Below are positions 7,700 through 15,994 of a stretch of 64,000 nt of DNA, piece by piece. Location of the stretch: positions 1 through 64,000 of the forward strand of contig NZ_JAGWDK010000019.1 of the NCBI RefSeq assembly GCF_018398875.1, given 5' to 3'. The stretch's first letter is position 1. Every line of letters starts with the position of its first letter. The notes under the pieces were generated by a model that saw only the letters and a list, made by a program, of their open reading frames with translations, ran no database searches and was not told where the DNA came from. This DNA is from Bradyrhizobium sp. sGM-13. GTDB lineage: Bacteria; Pseudomonadota; Alphaproteobacteria; Rhizobiales; Xanthobacteraceae. Made by a program: the position numbers and the translations under genes.

Positions 7700-7955
7700 A
7701 CTGATTCGGATCCTGACAGACATATGGTTAACAAAATCTGATTCCGGTTCGCAAGCTCTTTAAGTGCAATTTCTAACGAATCGCCCTAAGATGTTGCGTG
7801 GAAGCAGCTTTTCTCCACAGTGCCCACTCAGGTTCCAGATTAAGAGGCGGGCCTAACCGACTCCGCGTTTAGCCCTTCTTCTGACGGGCAAGCGCTCTCA
7901 GTCACCAAAGACAGTGACGCAATGATTAATGATGCGGGTAAACACGAGGTTAAGC
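7700..7955. promoter_or_regulatory. ctrA-fliI divergent control region with GANTC and CtrA-like sites
   Basis: Within the 365-bp gap between ctrA and fliI four GANTC sites occur in about 160 bp: 7703-7707, 7740-7744, 7778-7782 and 7859-7863. On the ctrA strand TTAACCAT reads at 7731-7724, a motif recalled as a CtrA-bound variant. A TAAA-N7-TTAA element at 7939-7953, one base off the TTAA-N7-TTAA CtrA consensus, lies 40 bp before the fliI ATG. CcrM methylates GANTC in this class and controls ctrA in Caulobacter, so a similar circuit is inferred. Promoter boxes were not assigned. Confidence 0.55.
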
Positions 7956-7992
7956 GGGGTTTCTTAAAGTGCGGAAACTTAAGGTTTTCGCA

Positions 7993-9318
7993 ATGAAGGC
8001 GCTCGCGGAGCAGATCGGCGATATCGACGGCGTCAATATATATGGCCGCGTTGTGGGCGTGCGCGGCCTGATGGTCGAGATCGCAGGGCCCATTCACGCG
8101 ATGTCGGTCGGCGCCCGCATCGTGATCGACACCGGCGGCAATCGCTTCATCCCGGCCGAGGTGATCGGCTTTTCCGGCAGCAATGCGGTCGTGATGCCGT
8201 TCGGCGGGCTCGACGGCGTCCGGCGAGGTTGCCGCGCCGTGATTGCGACCGCCGCGAGCCAGGTGCGGCCGTCGCCGGCCTGGCTCGGCCGCGTCATCAA
8301 CGCCATGGGGGAACCGATCGACGGCAAGGGGCCGCTGGTGCAAGGCCCGTCGCCGATGCCCTATCGCAACGCGCCGCCGCCGGCACATTCGCGCAAGCGC
8401 GTCGGGGCGCCGCTCGATCTCGGCGTGCGGGCGCTCAACACGTTCCTGACCTGCTGCCGCGGCCAGCGGCTCGGCATCTTCGCCGGTTCCGGCGTCGGCA
8501 AATCGGTGCTGCTCTCGATGCTGGCGCGCAATGTCGATGCCGATATCACTGTCATCGGCCTGATCGGCGAACGCGGCCGCGAGGTGCAGGAATTTCTGCA
8601 GGAGGATCTTGGCGACGAGGGCCTGGCGCGCTCGGTCGTGGTGGTGGCGACATCGGACGAGCCCGCCCTGATGCGGCGGCAGGCCGCCTACCTGACGCTG
8701 GCAATTGCCGAATATTTCCGCGACGAAGACAAGGACGTGCTGTGCCTGATGGACTCGGTCACACGCTTTGCGATGGCGCAGCGCGAGATCGGGTTGTCGG
8801 CCGGGGAGCCGCCGACCGCAAAAGGCTATACGCCGACGGTGTTCACGGAGCTGCCAAAACTCTTGGAACGGGCAGGGCCGGGCACCGGCGTCGGCACCAT
8901 CACTGCCATTTTCACGGTCTTGGTCGACGGTGACGACCACAACGAGCCAATCGCGGATGCGGTGCGTGGCATTCTGGATGGTCACATCGTGATGCAACGC
9001 TCGATTGCAGAGCGCGGACGGTTTCCCGCGATCAACATCCTCAAATCGGTCTCGCGCACCATGCCGAGATCGGCCAATCCCGACTATCTTCCCATCATCA
9101 TGCGGGGCCGCCAGGTGATGGCGACCTACGCCGATATGGAGGAACTGATCCGGCTTGGCGCCTATCGGGCAGGCTCGAGCCCGGAGGTCGACGAGGCGAT
9201 CCGGTTGCATGAGCCGCTGGAGGCCTTTCTGCGCCAGGCCAAGGACGACAAATCGAGCCTCGATGACGGCTACCGCCAATTGGCGCAGATCCTCGCCAAT
9301 TTGGAAACGGAACGCTAA
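7993..9318 (+). CDS. fliI: Flagellar export ATPase FliI
   Basis: Flagellum-specific ATPase of 441 aa that powers export through the flagellar type III apparatus. It has an F1-beta-like fold with Walker A AGSGVGKS (about 164-171), Walker B VLCLMDS (249-255) and an IGERGREV motif. A GTG at 7969 would add eight residues, but the ATG at 7993 matches the usual FliI beginning (MKALAEQIGD) and was chosen. It is followed 109 bp later by fliJ, its usual partner; ctrA lies divergently upstream. The fliJ, ctrA and flhA neighbours favour the flagellar role over a virulence secretion ATPase. Confidence 0.96.
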   Translation: MKALAEQIGDIDGVNIYGRVVGVRGLMVEIAGPIHAMSVGARIVIDTGGNRFIPAEVIGFSGSNAVVMPFGGLDGVRRGCRAVIATAASQVRPSPAWLGRVINAMGEPIDGKGPLVQGPSPMPYRNAPPPAHSRKRVGAPLDLGVRALNTFLTCCRGQRLGIFAGSGVGKSVLLSMLARNVDADITVIGLIGERGREVQEFLQEDLGDEGLARSVVVVATSDEPALMRRQAAYLTLAIAEYFRDEDKDVLCLMDSVTRFAMAQREIGLSAGEPPTAKGYTPTVFTELPKLLERAGPGTGVGTITAIFTVLVDGDDHNEPIADAVRGILDGHIVMQRSIAERGRFPAINILKSVSRTMPRSANPDYLPIIMRGRQVMATYADMEELIRLGAYRAGSSPEVDEAIRLHEPLEAFLRQAKDDKSSLDDGYRQLAQILANLETER

Positions 9319-9427
9319 CTTTGTCAGGCCATCATCCCCGGCACATGATTAATGAAGCCGGTGGGGTCCCCCGAGGGAGCCGGCTCCGTCCCGCGTTCAG
9401 ATTGGGACTTCTGGGGAGTATGAGTCG

Positions 9428-9844
9428 ATGAAGTCACGAGAAACGCTGATCCGCCTGAAGAAATTTCAGGTCGACGAGAAGCGCCGAAGGGTTACCCAGA
9501 TCGAAGGCATGATCGCCGACTTCCAGCGCATGTCGGTCGATCTCGAGCGCGAAATCCAGACCGAGCAGGAGCGGGCCGGAATCAACGACCCCTCCCACTT
9601 CGCCTATCCGACCTACGCCAAGGCCGCGATCCAGCGCCGGGAAAACCTGACCCGCTCCGCCGACGAACTGCGCATCCAGCTCGAGGATGCCAAGGGCCTG
9701 TTGAGCGAAGCCTTCGAGGAACTGAAAAAGGTCGAACTGCTCGACGAGCGCGATCAGGCGCGCGAGCGCGCCGAGGAGAGCGCCCGCGAGCAGGCCGACA
9801 TGGATAGTATCGGCTTGATGCGCGCCCGGCTTGGCGTCGCCTGA
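9428..9844 (+). CDS. fliJ: Flagellar export protein FliJ
   Basis: Charged, mostly helical protein of 138 aa with long predicted coiled coils (about 5-60 and 70-130) and very few hydrophobic stretches, as in FliJ. FliJ binds FliI and FlhA and helps to couple ATP hydrolysis to export. The ATG follows GGGGAGTATGAGTCG. The gene directly follows fliI and ends before a strong terminator, so fliI-fliJ form one transcription unit. Sequence identity within FliJ is normally low, so the name rests on length, coiled coil and position. Confidence 0.9.
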   Translation: MKSRETLIRLKKFQVDEKRRRVTQIEGMIADFQRMSVDLEREIQTEQERAGINDPSHFAYPTYAKAAIQRRENLTRSADELRIQLEDAKGLLSEAFEELKKVELLDERDQARERAEESAREQADMDSIGLMRARLGVA

Positions 9845-9876
9845 CGCTTCTCGCACCATCGGTTGAAGGAATCGAA

Positions 9877-9905
9877 AACCCGGGCCTCACGGCCCGGGTT
9901 TTTTC
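9877..9905 (+). terminator. Rho-independent terminator after fliJ
   Basis: AACCCGGGCC and GGCCCGGGTT arms around a TCAC loop (9877-9900) run into TTTTT. It lies 33 bp after the fliJ stop and ends the fliI-fliJ unit. Confidence 0.92.
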
Positions 9906-10034
9906 TTGATCTTCCATGGCCAATCTTCCGGAATCGGCGACTTGGTGGCCCCTGTGACGCAAGGTATGCTACGAAACCTCTCGTCGGCTCCGGCGTAGCG
10001 CGCATTGGAGGAGCGGGATTTTGGGGGACGCTGA

Positions 10035-10592
10035 ATGCTGACGCCAGCGGAGCTGGTCTGGCTGATTGCCGCGGTGGCGAAGGGGGATCAGGCCGCTTTT
10101 GAGCGCCTTTATGCCGCCACGCGCGCGAAACTCTTCGGCGTCGTGCTCCGTATCTTGCGGCGTCAGGACCTCGCGGAGGAGGTCATTCAGGAGGCTTACG
10201 TCAAGATCTGGAACAGCGCCGGACAGTTCAACCCCGCGCTCGCTTCGCCGATCACGTGGATGGCGTCGATCGCGCGCAACCGGGCGATCGACGTGGTGCG
10301 CAAGAAGAGCGAAGCCTCGATCGAGGAGGAGCCGACCGCCATGGAAGTGGCGGCCGAGTCGCCCGATCCGCTGGCGCGGCGCGAGATGACGGAAGAGTTG
10401 AAGCGGTTGCTGGAATGCGTCGGCCGCCTGGAGCCAGATCGGCAGAAGCTCGTGCTGCTCGCTTATTACAACGGCTGGAGCCGCGAACAACTCGCCGCCA
10501 AGTTCGAGACACCGGTGAATACGGTGAAGACGTGGCTGCGCCGCAGCATGATGGAAATAAGGGAGTGTCTCGGGCTGGGGTCCGGGTCTTGA
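10035..10592 (+). CDS. ECF sigma factor (SigK-like, paired with an RskA-type anti-sigma)
   Basis: RNA polymerase sigma-70 factor of the extracytoplasmic-function class, 185 aa. Region 2 spans about 18-90, with DLAEEVIQEAYVKIWN and the ITWMASIARNRAIDVVR segment. Region 4 spans about 125-178 and ends in a helix-turn-helix around SREQLAAKFETPVNTVKTWLRR. The start ATG is preceded by GGGACGCTGA. The stop abuts the ATG of the membrane anti-sigma gene with no gap, so both are made together and the sigma is presumably held inactive at the membrane. The inducing signal is unknown. Confidence 0.93.
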   Translation: MLTPAELVWLIAAVAKGDQAAFERLYAATRAKLFGVVLRILRRQDLAEEVIQEAYVKIWNSAGQFNPALASPITWMASIARNRAIDVVRKKSEASIEEEPTAMEVAAESPDPLARREMTEELKRLLECVGRLEPDRQKLVLLAYYNGWSREQLAAKFETPVNTVKTWLRRSMMEIRECLGLGSGS

Positions 10593-11501
10593 ATGATGGC
10601 CTATAGCGAAGACCATATCGCGCTCGCCGCGGAATATGCGCTCGGCACCCTCGATGCCGGCGAGCGCGCGCAGGTCGAGACCATGATGGCCGTCGATGCC
10701 GAATACAGCGCGCTCGTTCACGCCTGGGAATACCGGCTCGGCGTGCTCAACCAGATGGTCGGTTCCGTCGAACCGCGTCCGATCGTGTGGGAAAACATCA
10801 AGGCCGCGATTGGACGTTCCACGGAAGCGCAGGCGCCGCTGACGCTGCCTGAGGCGCCGCAGACTGCGCCGCCGCCCGAACCCACCGCTGAGCCGGTGGC
10901 TCCCGCGGTAGCCGAGGCGCAGCCAGCCGTCACGGACGGTCCGGTTGCAGACAATGTCATTCAGTTGTCCAGTCGCGCGAAGCGCTGGCGCAACGTGGCT
11001 TCCTTCGCCACCGCAATTGCCGCAGCGCTGATCGCGATGCTGGCGGTGCAGGTCTATCGGCCGGAACTATTACCGGAGGCGCTGCGGCCGCAGCCGCGCA
11101 TCCAGACCGTCGAGGTGAAGACGCCGGCGCCACAGCCGGCACCCTCGGCCCAATATGTCGCGCTGCTGCAGCGTGACGGCGGCGCGCCCGCGTTTATTTT
11201 GACGGTCGACGCCGCGACCAAAAACTTCACGGTCCGCAAGGTCGGCGCCGATGCCGAGCCCGGCAAGAGCTTTGAGCTCTGGCTGATTTCCGACCGCCTG
11301 CCGCGACCGCGCTCGCTCGGCGTGATCGGCGGCAGCGATTTCACCGTGCGCCCGGTGCTCGCCGACTACGACGCCAGCACGATCAACACCGCGCTTTATG
11401 CGGTGACCGTCGAGCAGGCCGGCGGCTCGCCAAGCGGCCAGCCGACCTCGGCGCCGATCTTTACCGGCAAGCTGATCGAGACGGTGCCGGCTGCTCGCTA
11501 G
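10593..11501 (+). CDS. RskA-family transmembrane anti-sigma factor
   Basis: Protein of 302 aa. The cytoplasmic N-terminus (1-75, with LAAEYALGTLDAGERAQVE) is the sigma-binding part, followed by an Ala/Pro/Glu-rich linker (about 80-120). One transmembrane helix lies near residues 132-150 (VASFATAIAAALIAMLAV), and a periplasmic RskA domain (about 185-300) contains GKSFELWLISD. No zinc-binding His/Cys cluster is seen. A second ATG directly follows the first (ATGATG), so the start could be 3 nt later. The gene is coupled to the upstream ECF sigma and ends 48 bp before a terminator. Confidence 0.9.
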   Translation: MMAYSEDHIALAAEYALGTLDAGERAQVETMMAVDAEYSALVHAWEYRLGVLNQMVGSVEPRPIVWENIKAAIGRSTEAQAPLTLPEAPQTAPPPEPTAEPVAPAVAEAQPAVTDGPVADNVIQLSSRAKRWRNVASFATAIAAALIAMLAVQVYRPELLPEALRPQPRIQTVEVKTPAPQPAPSAQYVALLQRDGGAPAFILTVDAATKNFTVRKVGADAEPGKSFELWLISDRLPRPRSLGVIGGSDFTVRPVLADYDASTINTALYAVTVEQAGGSPSGQPTSAPIFTGKLIETVPAAR

Positions 11502-11548
11502 CACCCTGCTGGGGCCGACGGGGTTGGCAACAGCAGCACGCCAAAAAG

Positions 11549-11575
11549 AAAACGCCCGTGGGGAGCGGGCGTTTT
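11549..11575. terminator. Probable bidirectional terminator after the anti-sigma gene
   Basis: AAAACGCCCG (11549-11558) pairs with CGGGCGTTTT (11566-11575) around a 7-nt loop. The stem ends in A and T tracts, so it can work on both strands, between the anti-sigma gene and the convergent 68-aa gene. Confidence 0.88.
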
Positions 11576-11683
11576 CGCAGTCAACTTGGGGGTAGTTGGG
11601 GTCTTATATATTCACGTGGCGACTTTGGGGGGCTGTAAAGCAGCCGCGTGAATTCCGTGAATTCCTGTTTTCGGATTCCTCCG

Positions 11684-11890
11684 TTAACGTACGACTGAGT
11701 TACCGGTGCTGGTGATCGCCACCGGCTTGCCGGCCTTCATCACGCTCGTGCTCGCGGTCTGGGTGAGACCTTCATCCGAGCTGTTGCGTGCGGAGATGCT
11801 GAACCCGGCGACCACGACACCTGCCACGAGGGCCACGACCACGATCTTGAGATGGGTCGTGCGATCCGCGCTGTAGATCGAATGGTTCAT
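11684..11890 (-). CDS. Small single-pass membrane protein, unknown function
   Basis: Small protein of 68 aa with one strongly hydrophobic segment at about residues 15-32 (KIVVVALVAGVVVAGFSI), a short N-terminus and a polar tail rich in Ser, Thr and Val. An upstream GGAGACTTCC-like purine stretch just before the ATG supports the start. No domain was recognised. It is monocistronic and convergent with the anti-sigma gene, with a shared terminator between them. Its position next to a stress-sigma locus hints at envelope association, but this is only inferred. Confidence 0.65.
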   Translation of the reverse strand: MNHSIYSADRTTHLKIVVVALVAGVVVAGFSISARNSSDEGLTQTASTSVMKAGKPVAITSTGNSVVR

Positions 11891-12165
11891 GGAAGTCTCC
11901 TGCCGCCTCCGGCCTAACGGATTTGTTGGATGCGTCCGCAGGCTGGTTCAACGTCTCGCGTCAGGAAACGTAGGACTCCGGGATCTGTTTCCAAAGGAGC
12001 GATCACAAGGCGGTGAAAAGACTTGAACGGCCGCGATTGGAACGTCCGCGGAGATCGTCGGAAATGAATAAATAGTCAGTCTCTGTAACAGCTTATGCGG
12101 AGATCACCGCTGCCCAAGGCCGAATGGCGCCGTATCGGCCATTTTCGACAAAACCATTTGCCTGT

Positions 12166-12191
12166 GGCGAAAAGGCTTCGCCATTTTCGCC
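12166..12191 (-). terminator. Possible hairpin terminator after flhA
   Basis: GGCGAAAA and TTTTCGCC enclose an inner GGC-TTC-GCC mini-stem 27 bp past the flhA stop. There is no T run afterwards, so termination is uncertain. The rest of the 11891-12217 gap shows no convincing gene. Confidence 0.35.
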
Positions 12192-12217
12192 GGTGATTTG
12201 CGCTGCGCGCCGCCAAA

Positions 12218-14353
12218 CTAGACGCTGCCGACCGTCTTCAGCCGCGCGCGCGGGTGAATTTCCGCCTGTGACAATACGGTGGTTTGCGAACGGAACCGCT
12301 CGACCAGCGAGCGCACGAACGGTCGGATCGCCGCCGACGTCACCAGCACCGGCGCCTCGCCCTCGCGCGCCGCCTGTTCGAAGGCGTTGCGAACGCTGGT
12401 CATGAACTCCGACAGTTTTGAGGGCTGCATGGCGAGGCTGCGCTCTTCGCCTTGGCCCACAATCGATTCCGCAAACGCCTGCTCCCAGCGCGCCGACAGT
12501 GCGATTAGAGGCAGATAACCGTTGTATGTGGTATTCTGTGCGCAGATCTGGCGGGCGAGGCGGGCGCGGACGTGCTCGACCATCGTGGCGGGATTGCGCG
12601 AGAAGGCGAGCGCGTCGGCGATGCCTTCGAGGATGGTCGAGAGGTCGCGGATCGAGATCCGCTCGGCCAGCAGGAGCTGCAGCACGCGCTGGATGCCCGA
12701 GACCGTGACCTGGCTCGGCACGATGTCCTTGACCAGTTCGCCCTGTTCCTTCGGCAGGTCCTTCAGAAGCTTCTGCACCTCGCCATAGGACAGCAGGTCG
12801 CTCATGTTGTTCTTGAGCAGCTCGGTGAGGTGCGTCGACAGCACGGTCGCGGCGTCGACCACCGTGTAGCCCTTCAGCGAAGCCTCTTCCTTCAGCGCGG
12901 CGTCGACCCAGGTTGCCGGCAGGCCAAACGTCGGCTCGACGGTGTGGATGCCGGGCACGCCGACCTGGTTGCCGGCGGGATCCATCACCATGAACTGGTT
13001 CGGCCAGATCTTGCCGGTGCCGGCGTCCACTTCCTTGATCTTGATGACGTAGGTGTTGGCCTCGAGCTGGACGTTGTCGAGGATGCGCACGGCGGGCATC
13101 ACAAAGCCCATTTCAATGGCAAGCGAGCGGCGCAACGCCTTGATCTGCTCGGTCAGGCGGTCGGTGCCGTCAGGGCCGTTGACCAGCGGCAGCAGCGCGT
13201 AGCCGAGTTCGATCTTGAGGTCGTCGATCTTGAGCGCGGTGGCGATCGGCTCTTCGGCCGCGGCGTTGGCGGCAGCCGCGGCTAGATCGGGCGCAGCGGC
13301 TGCGGCTGCTTCGGCAGCCTTGGTGACGTTGTTGTGGTTTCGCGCTTTCCAGGCCAGCGCCGCCGCGCCGCCGCCGAGCGCCAGGAACGGCAGCATCGGG
13401 ATGCCCGGCAACAGCGCCAGCACCAGCATCACGCCGGCCGACATGCCGAGCGCCTGCGGGTAACCCGAGAGCTGCTTCATCAGTGCCTTGTCGGCCGCAC
13501 CGGTGATGCCGGCCTTCGACACCAAGAGGCCCGCGGCGGTGGAGACGATCAGCGCCGGCACCTGCGTCACCAAGCCGTCGCCGACCGTCAAAATGGTGTA
13601 GGTGCGGGCGGCGTCGCCAAAGCTCATGCCCTGCTGGGCGACGCCGATGATGATGCCGCCGATCACGTTGATGAACACGATCAAGAGGCCCGCAATAGCG
13701 TCGCCGCGGACGAATTTCGAGGCGCCGTCCATGGCGCCGAAGAAGCCGCTTTCGTCTTCCAGCGCCTTGCGGCGAGCCTTGGCGGTCTGCTCGTCGATCA
13801 GGCCGGCCGACAGATCGGCGTCGATCGCCATCTGCTTGCCCGGCATCGAATCCAGTTGGAAGCGGGCGGCGACTTCGGCGATGCGCCCCGAACCTTTGGT
13901 GATGACGACGAAGTTCACGATCACGAGGATCGCGAACACGATAATTCCGATCACGAAATTACCGCCCATCACGAAATTGCCGAACGCTTCGATGACGTGG
14001 CCGGCGGCTGCCGTGCCCTCATGGCCGTGCGATAGGATCAGCCGGGTGGAAGCCATGTTCAGCGACAGCCGCAGCATGGTCGAGATCAGAAGCACGGTCG
14101 GAAATGACGAGAATTCCAGCGGCGCCTGGATGAACAGCGACGTCATCAGGATCAGGATCGACACCGTGATCGAGATCGCCAGGAACAGGTCGAGCACGAT
14201 CGCCGGCAGCGGCAGGATCAGCACCACCAGGATGACGAGGACGCCGAGCGCCAGCGCCAGATCGCCGCGCTTCAGGATATCGCCGATTTCGCTCAAGGAC
14301 GGAAACTTGCCGCCTGTGCCTGCGCCGCCTTGACCCGCCGTGACATCGACCAT
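12218..14353 (-). CDS. flhA: Flagellar export gate protein FlhA
   Basis: Inner-membrane component of the flagellar type III export gate, 711 aa from the chosen ATG. The N-terminal half (about 25-325) carries the multi-helix membrane region with a conserved cytoplasmic loop (GSGRIAEVAARFQLDSMPGK and EGSFFGAMDGA-like segments). The C-terminal half (about 370-711) is the cytoplasmic domain that docks chaperone-substrate complexes and FliJ. The frame opens at 14455, but the ATG at 14353 (MVDVTAGQ) has a GGGGGAAG ribosome site and gives the normal length. It is transcribed alone on the minus strand. A TTAA-N7-CTAA element, close to a CtrA box, lies 171 bp upstream. Confidence 0.95.
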   Translation of the reverse strand: MVDVTAGQGGAGTGGKFPSLSEIGDILKRGDLALALGVLVILVVLILPLPAIVLDLFLAISITVSILILMTSLFIQAPLEFSSFPTVLLISTMLRLSLNMASTRLILSHGHEGTAAAGHVIEAFGNFVMGGNFVIGIIVFAILVIVNFVVITKGSGRIAEVAARFQLDSMPGKQMAIDADLSAGLIDEQTAKARRKALEDESGFFGAMDGASKFVRGDAIAGLLIVFINVIGGIIIGVAQQGMSFGDAARTYTILTVGDGLVTQVPALIVSTAAGLLVSKAGITGAADKALMKQLSGYPQALGMSAGVMLVLALLPGIPMLPFLALGGGAAALAWKARNHNNVTKAAEAAAAAAPDLAAAAANAAAEEPIATALKIDDLKIELGYALLPLVNGPDGTDRLTEQIKALRRSLAIEMGFVMPAVRILDNVQLEANTYVIKIKEVDAGTGKIWPNQFMVMDPAGNQVGVPGIHTVEPTFGLPATWVDAALKEEASLKGYTVVDAATVLSTHLTELLKNNMSDLLSYGEVQKLLKDLPKEQGELVKDIVPSQVTVSGIQRVLQLLLAERISIRDLSTILEGIADALAFSRNPATMVEHVRARLARQICAQNTTYNGYLPLIALSARWEQAFAESIVGQGEERSLAMQPSKLSEFMTSVRNAFEQAAREGEAPVLVTSAAIRPFVRSLVERFRSQTTVLSQAEIHPRARLKTVGSV

Positions 14354-14523
14354 GGTAGCCGCTTCCCCCCGCGTCTGCCGCCATCGGGCGCCAGACGTCT
14401 TGGCGGCGGCCGAAGGGCCGCCGTTCCGAAAGTGAGGCACCGCACTGGCGTCCACGGGGTTCCTCCCGTTTTACGCGGCCGACGACACTCGACTTCACCC
14501 GGCAATTTTTGCCCGGTGTATGG

Positions 14524-14538
14524 TTAGCAAAGGGTTAA
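14524..14538 (-). promoter_or_regulatory. CtrA-box-like site upstream of flhA
   Basis: On the minus strand the sequence TTAA-CCCTTTG-CTAA differs at one base from TTAA-N7-TTAA. It lies in the 295-bp gap between flhA and the GST gene. A similar near-match precedes fliI. Binding is inferred. Confidence 0.4.
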
Positions 14539-14648
14539 CGGGGGGCGGATTGGGCTGGTTATTCAGCTCTGGCGCGACTCTTCCGAAAACCGCCTTGAAT
14601 GCCGAGCTGGTTGAAGCACGCGCGTGGGCACACAATCTGTGCCTCCGT

Positions 14649-15302
14649 TCACGCGGCGAGATAGGTGCGATAGCGGACTGCATACCAATCAGTGGTTCGC
14701 GCGTGTTGCCGAACGGCCTTGCGCTCTCCCACGGCCTGGCGCCACTCGGAGAGCCCGCAGCAGTCGGGGGGCAGGCGAAACTCGCTGAGTTGTTCGAGGA
14801 CGCCCGACTGCTCGAACCATGGGTACAACGCAATGTCCGCGAGGGTGAACCGATCGCCGAACAGATAGGGTCCGCTGCGAGGGCGTCTTGCCATGACGTT
14901 CTCGATGAACTGAACATGCTCACGCAACTGCGCGACCAGCTCACGCCTGGCCTCCGCTTCGCGCGTAAAGATGAATCTGTGCGTAGTTGAATAGAGCTGT
15001 TCATCCACGAGCTTGATCCAATTGCGCGCGAGCGCGCGATCCGCCGGCACGGCCGGCATCAATGGCGGATCGGGCATGACCTCATCGATATACTCGTTGA
15101 TGATCGCCGAGCCCCAGATTTTCGTACCCCCGTGCAGCAACAGGGGGACCCTGCCGTCCGGCGAGATGTGCACGAAATCAGAAGGCTTGTTCTTGAGATC
15201 GATCTCGATCAGCTCGGCGTCAATTTCCTTCTCGGCGAGCGTGAGGCGGACGCGGTGCGCATAGGGACAGAGCTGGTTCGTATAGAGTTTCACGTGGCTC
15301 AT
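14649..15302 (-). CDS. Glutathione S-transferase family protein
   Basis: Cytosolic GST-fold protein of 217 aa. The thioredoxin-like N-terminal domain (1-78) carries CPYA (C12-A15), a Cys-type active site as in omega-class, dehydroascorbate-reductase-like and dehalogenase-type GSTs, plus the cis-Pro loop GRVPLLLHGG and an SAIINEYIDE motif. The helical C-terminal domain follows (about 90-210) with FGDRFTLADIALYPW. It lies 36 bp downstream of the SnoaL-like gene on the same strand, so they probably share one transcript divergent from the LysR gene. The substrate is unknown. Confidence 0.88.
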   Translation of the reverse strand: MSHVKLYTNQLCPYAHRVRLTLAEKEIDAELIEIDLKNKPSDFVHISPDGRVPLLLHGGTKIWGSAIINEYIDEVMPDPPLMPAVPADRALARNWIKLVDEQLYSTTHRFIFTREAEARRELVAQLREHVQFIENVMARRPRSGPYLFGDRFTLADIALYPWFEQSGVLEQLSEFRLPPDCCGLSEWRQAVGERKAVRQHARTTDWYAVRYRTYLAA

Positions 15303-15338
15303 GGTTTGGTACTTCCAGATCGCGCCCGCCGATTGAAA

Positions 15339-15902
15339 TCATTCCTTCACGCCGGGGCCGCGCGCGAGCGCCGCCGATTGCTGCAGGCTGATGCCATGGG
15401 CGAGCGGGTCGGCGTGGCGATGCACCAGGTGCCACTCGGCCCCGTCCCGCCGATAGACGAGCGTGACGCGCAGCGCCCATTCCTGGGCGGGCAGTCCCCC
15501 GACCTCGACATGGTCCCGTTCGATCAGCGCGAGAACCACCATGTCGGCCGAGCCATAGGATTGGACGACCTCCTGTTTGTGGGTGCCGTTCTTGAAGAAT
15601 CGTCCCATCCTGTCCCACGTCTCGGACGTATACTGCGAGCCGTGCGACGGTGGTCCGCCGAACGGAGACATCAATGTGAAATCATCGGTGACGGCGATCA
15701 TCGCTCGGTAAGTCTCTGCGTCTCCCCGCATCAGTGCCGCGTTCGACACCTCGGAATGCTTGATCAGCTTGGCGACCACATCCTCAGCCGCGGCCGGCTG
15801 GGCTACTACGAGCGGCAGACCCGCCATCGCCGGGATGGCATGACGCCGGGATAACGCTGGAGGCGAGCTCGCACCAAGCGTTACCGGGGATTTCTTCGAC
15901 AT
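15339..15902 (-). CDS. Exported SnoaL/DUF4440-like (NTF2-fold) protein
   Basis: Protein of 187 aa. The N-terminus has twin arginines and a hydrophobic stretch (SRRHAIPAMAGLPLVVAQPAAA), which looks like a Tat or Sec signal. The remainder (about 45-180) has the pattern of an NTF2-fold domain: MRGDAETYRAMIAVTDDFTLMSPFGG near the start and WALRVTLVYRRDGAEWHLVHRHADPL at the end. Such domains act as small-molecule enzymes or binders; the activity here cannot be read. The ATG at 15902 has GGAGCG five bases upstream. It precedes the GST gene and is divergent from the LysR regulator, its likely controller. Confidence 0.75.
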   Translation of the reverse strand: MSKKSPVTLGASSPPALSRRHAIPAMAGLPLVVAQPAAAEDVVAKLIKHSEVSNAALMRGDAETYRAMIAVTDDFTLMSPFGGPPSHGSQYTSETWDRMGRFFKNGTHKQEVVQSYGSADMVVLALIERDHVEVGGLPAQEWALRVTLVYRRDGAEWHLVHRHADPLAHGISLQQSAALARGPGVKE

Positions 15903-15994
15903 GTAAGCGCTCCAGTGTTGAACGAACCCGTGTGATGAAGAGGCGCTAGATGACCCTTTGGACATCGTGAAGCCAGTGATAAAGTCTCAGCACC

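Noticed and set aside
7840..9279. A 479-codon open frame opposite fliI
   Set aside because: It lies fully antisense to fliI, is rich in His and Arg and shows no domain; high GC content explains the open frame.
7993..9844. Type III secretion ATPase and stalk genes rather than fliI-fliJ
   Set aside because: Neighbours ctrA, flhA and che genes, and the absence of any secretion-needle genes, favour the flagellar role.
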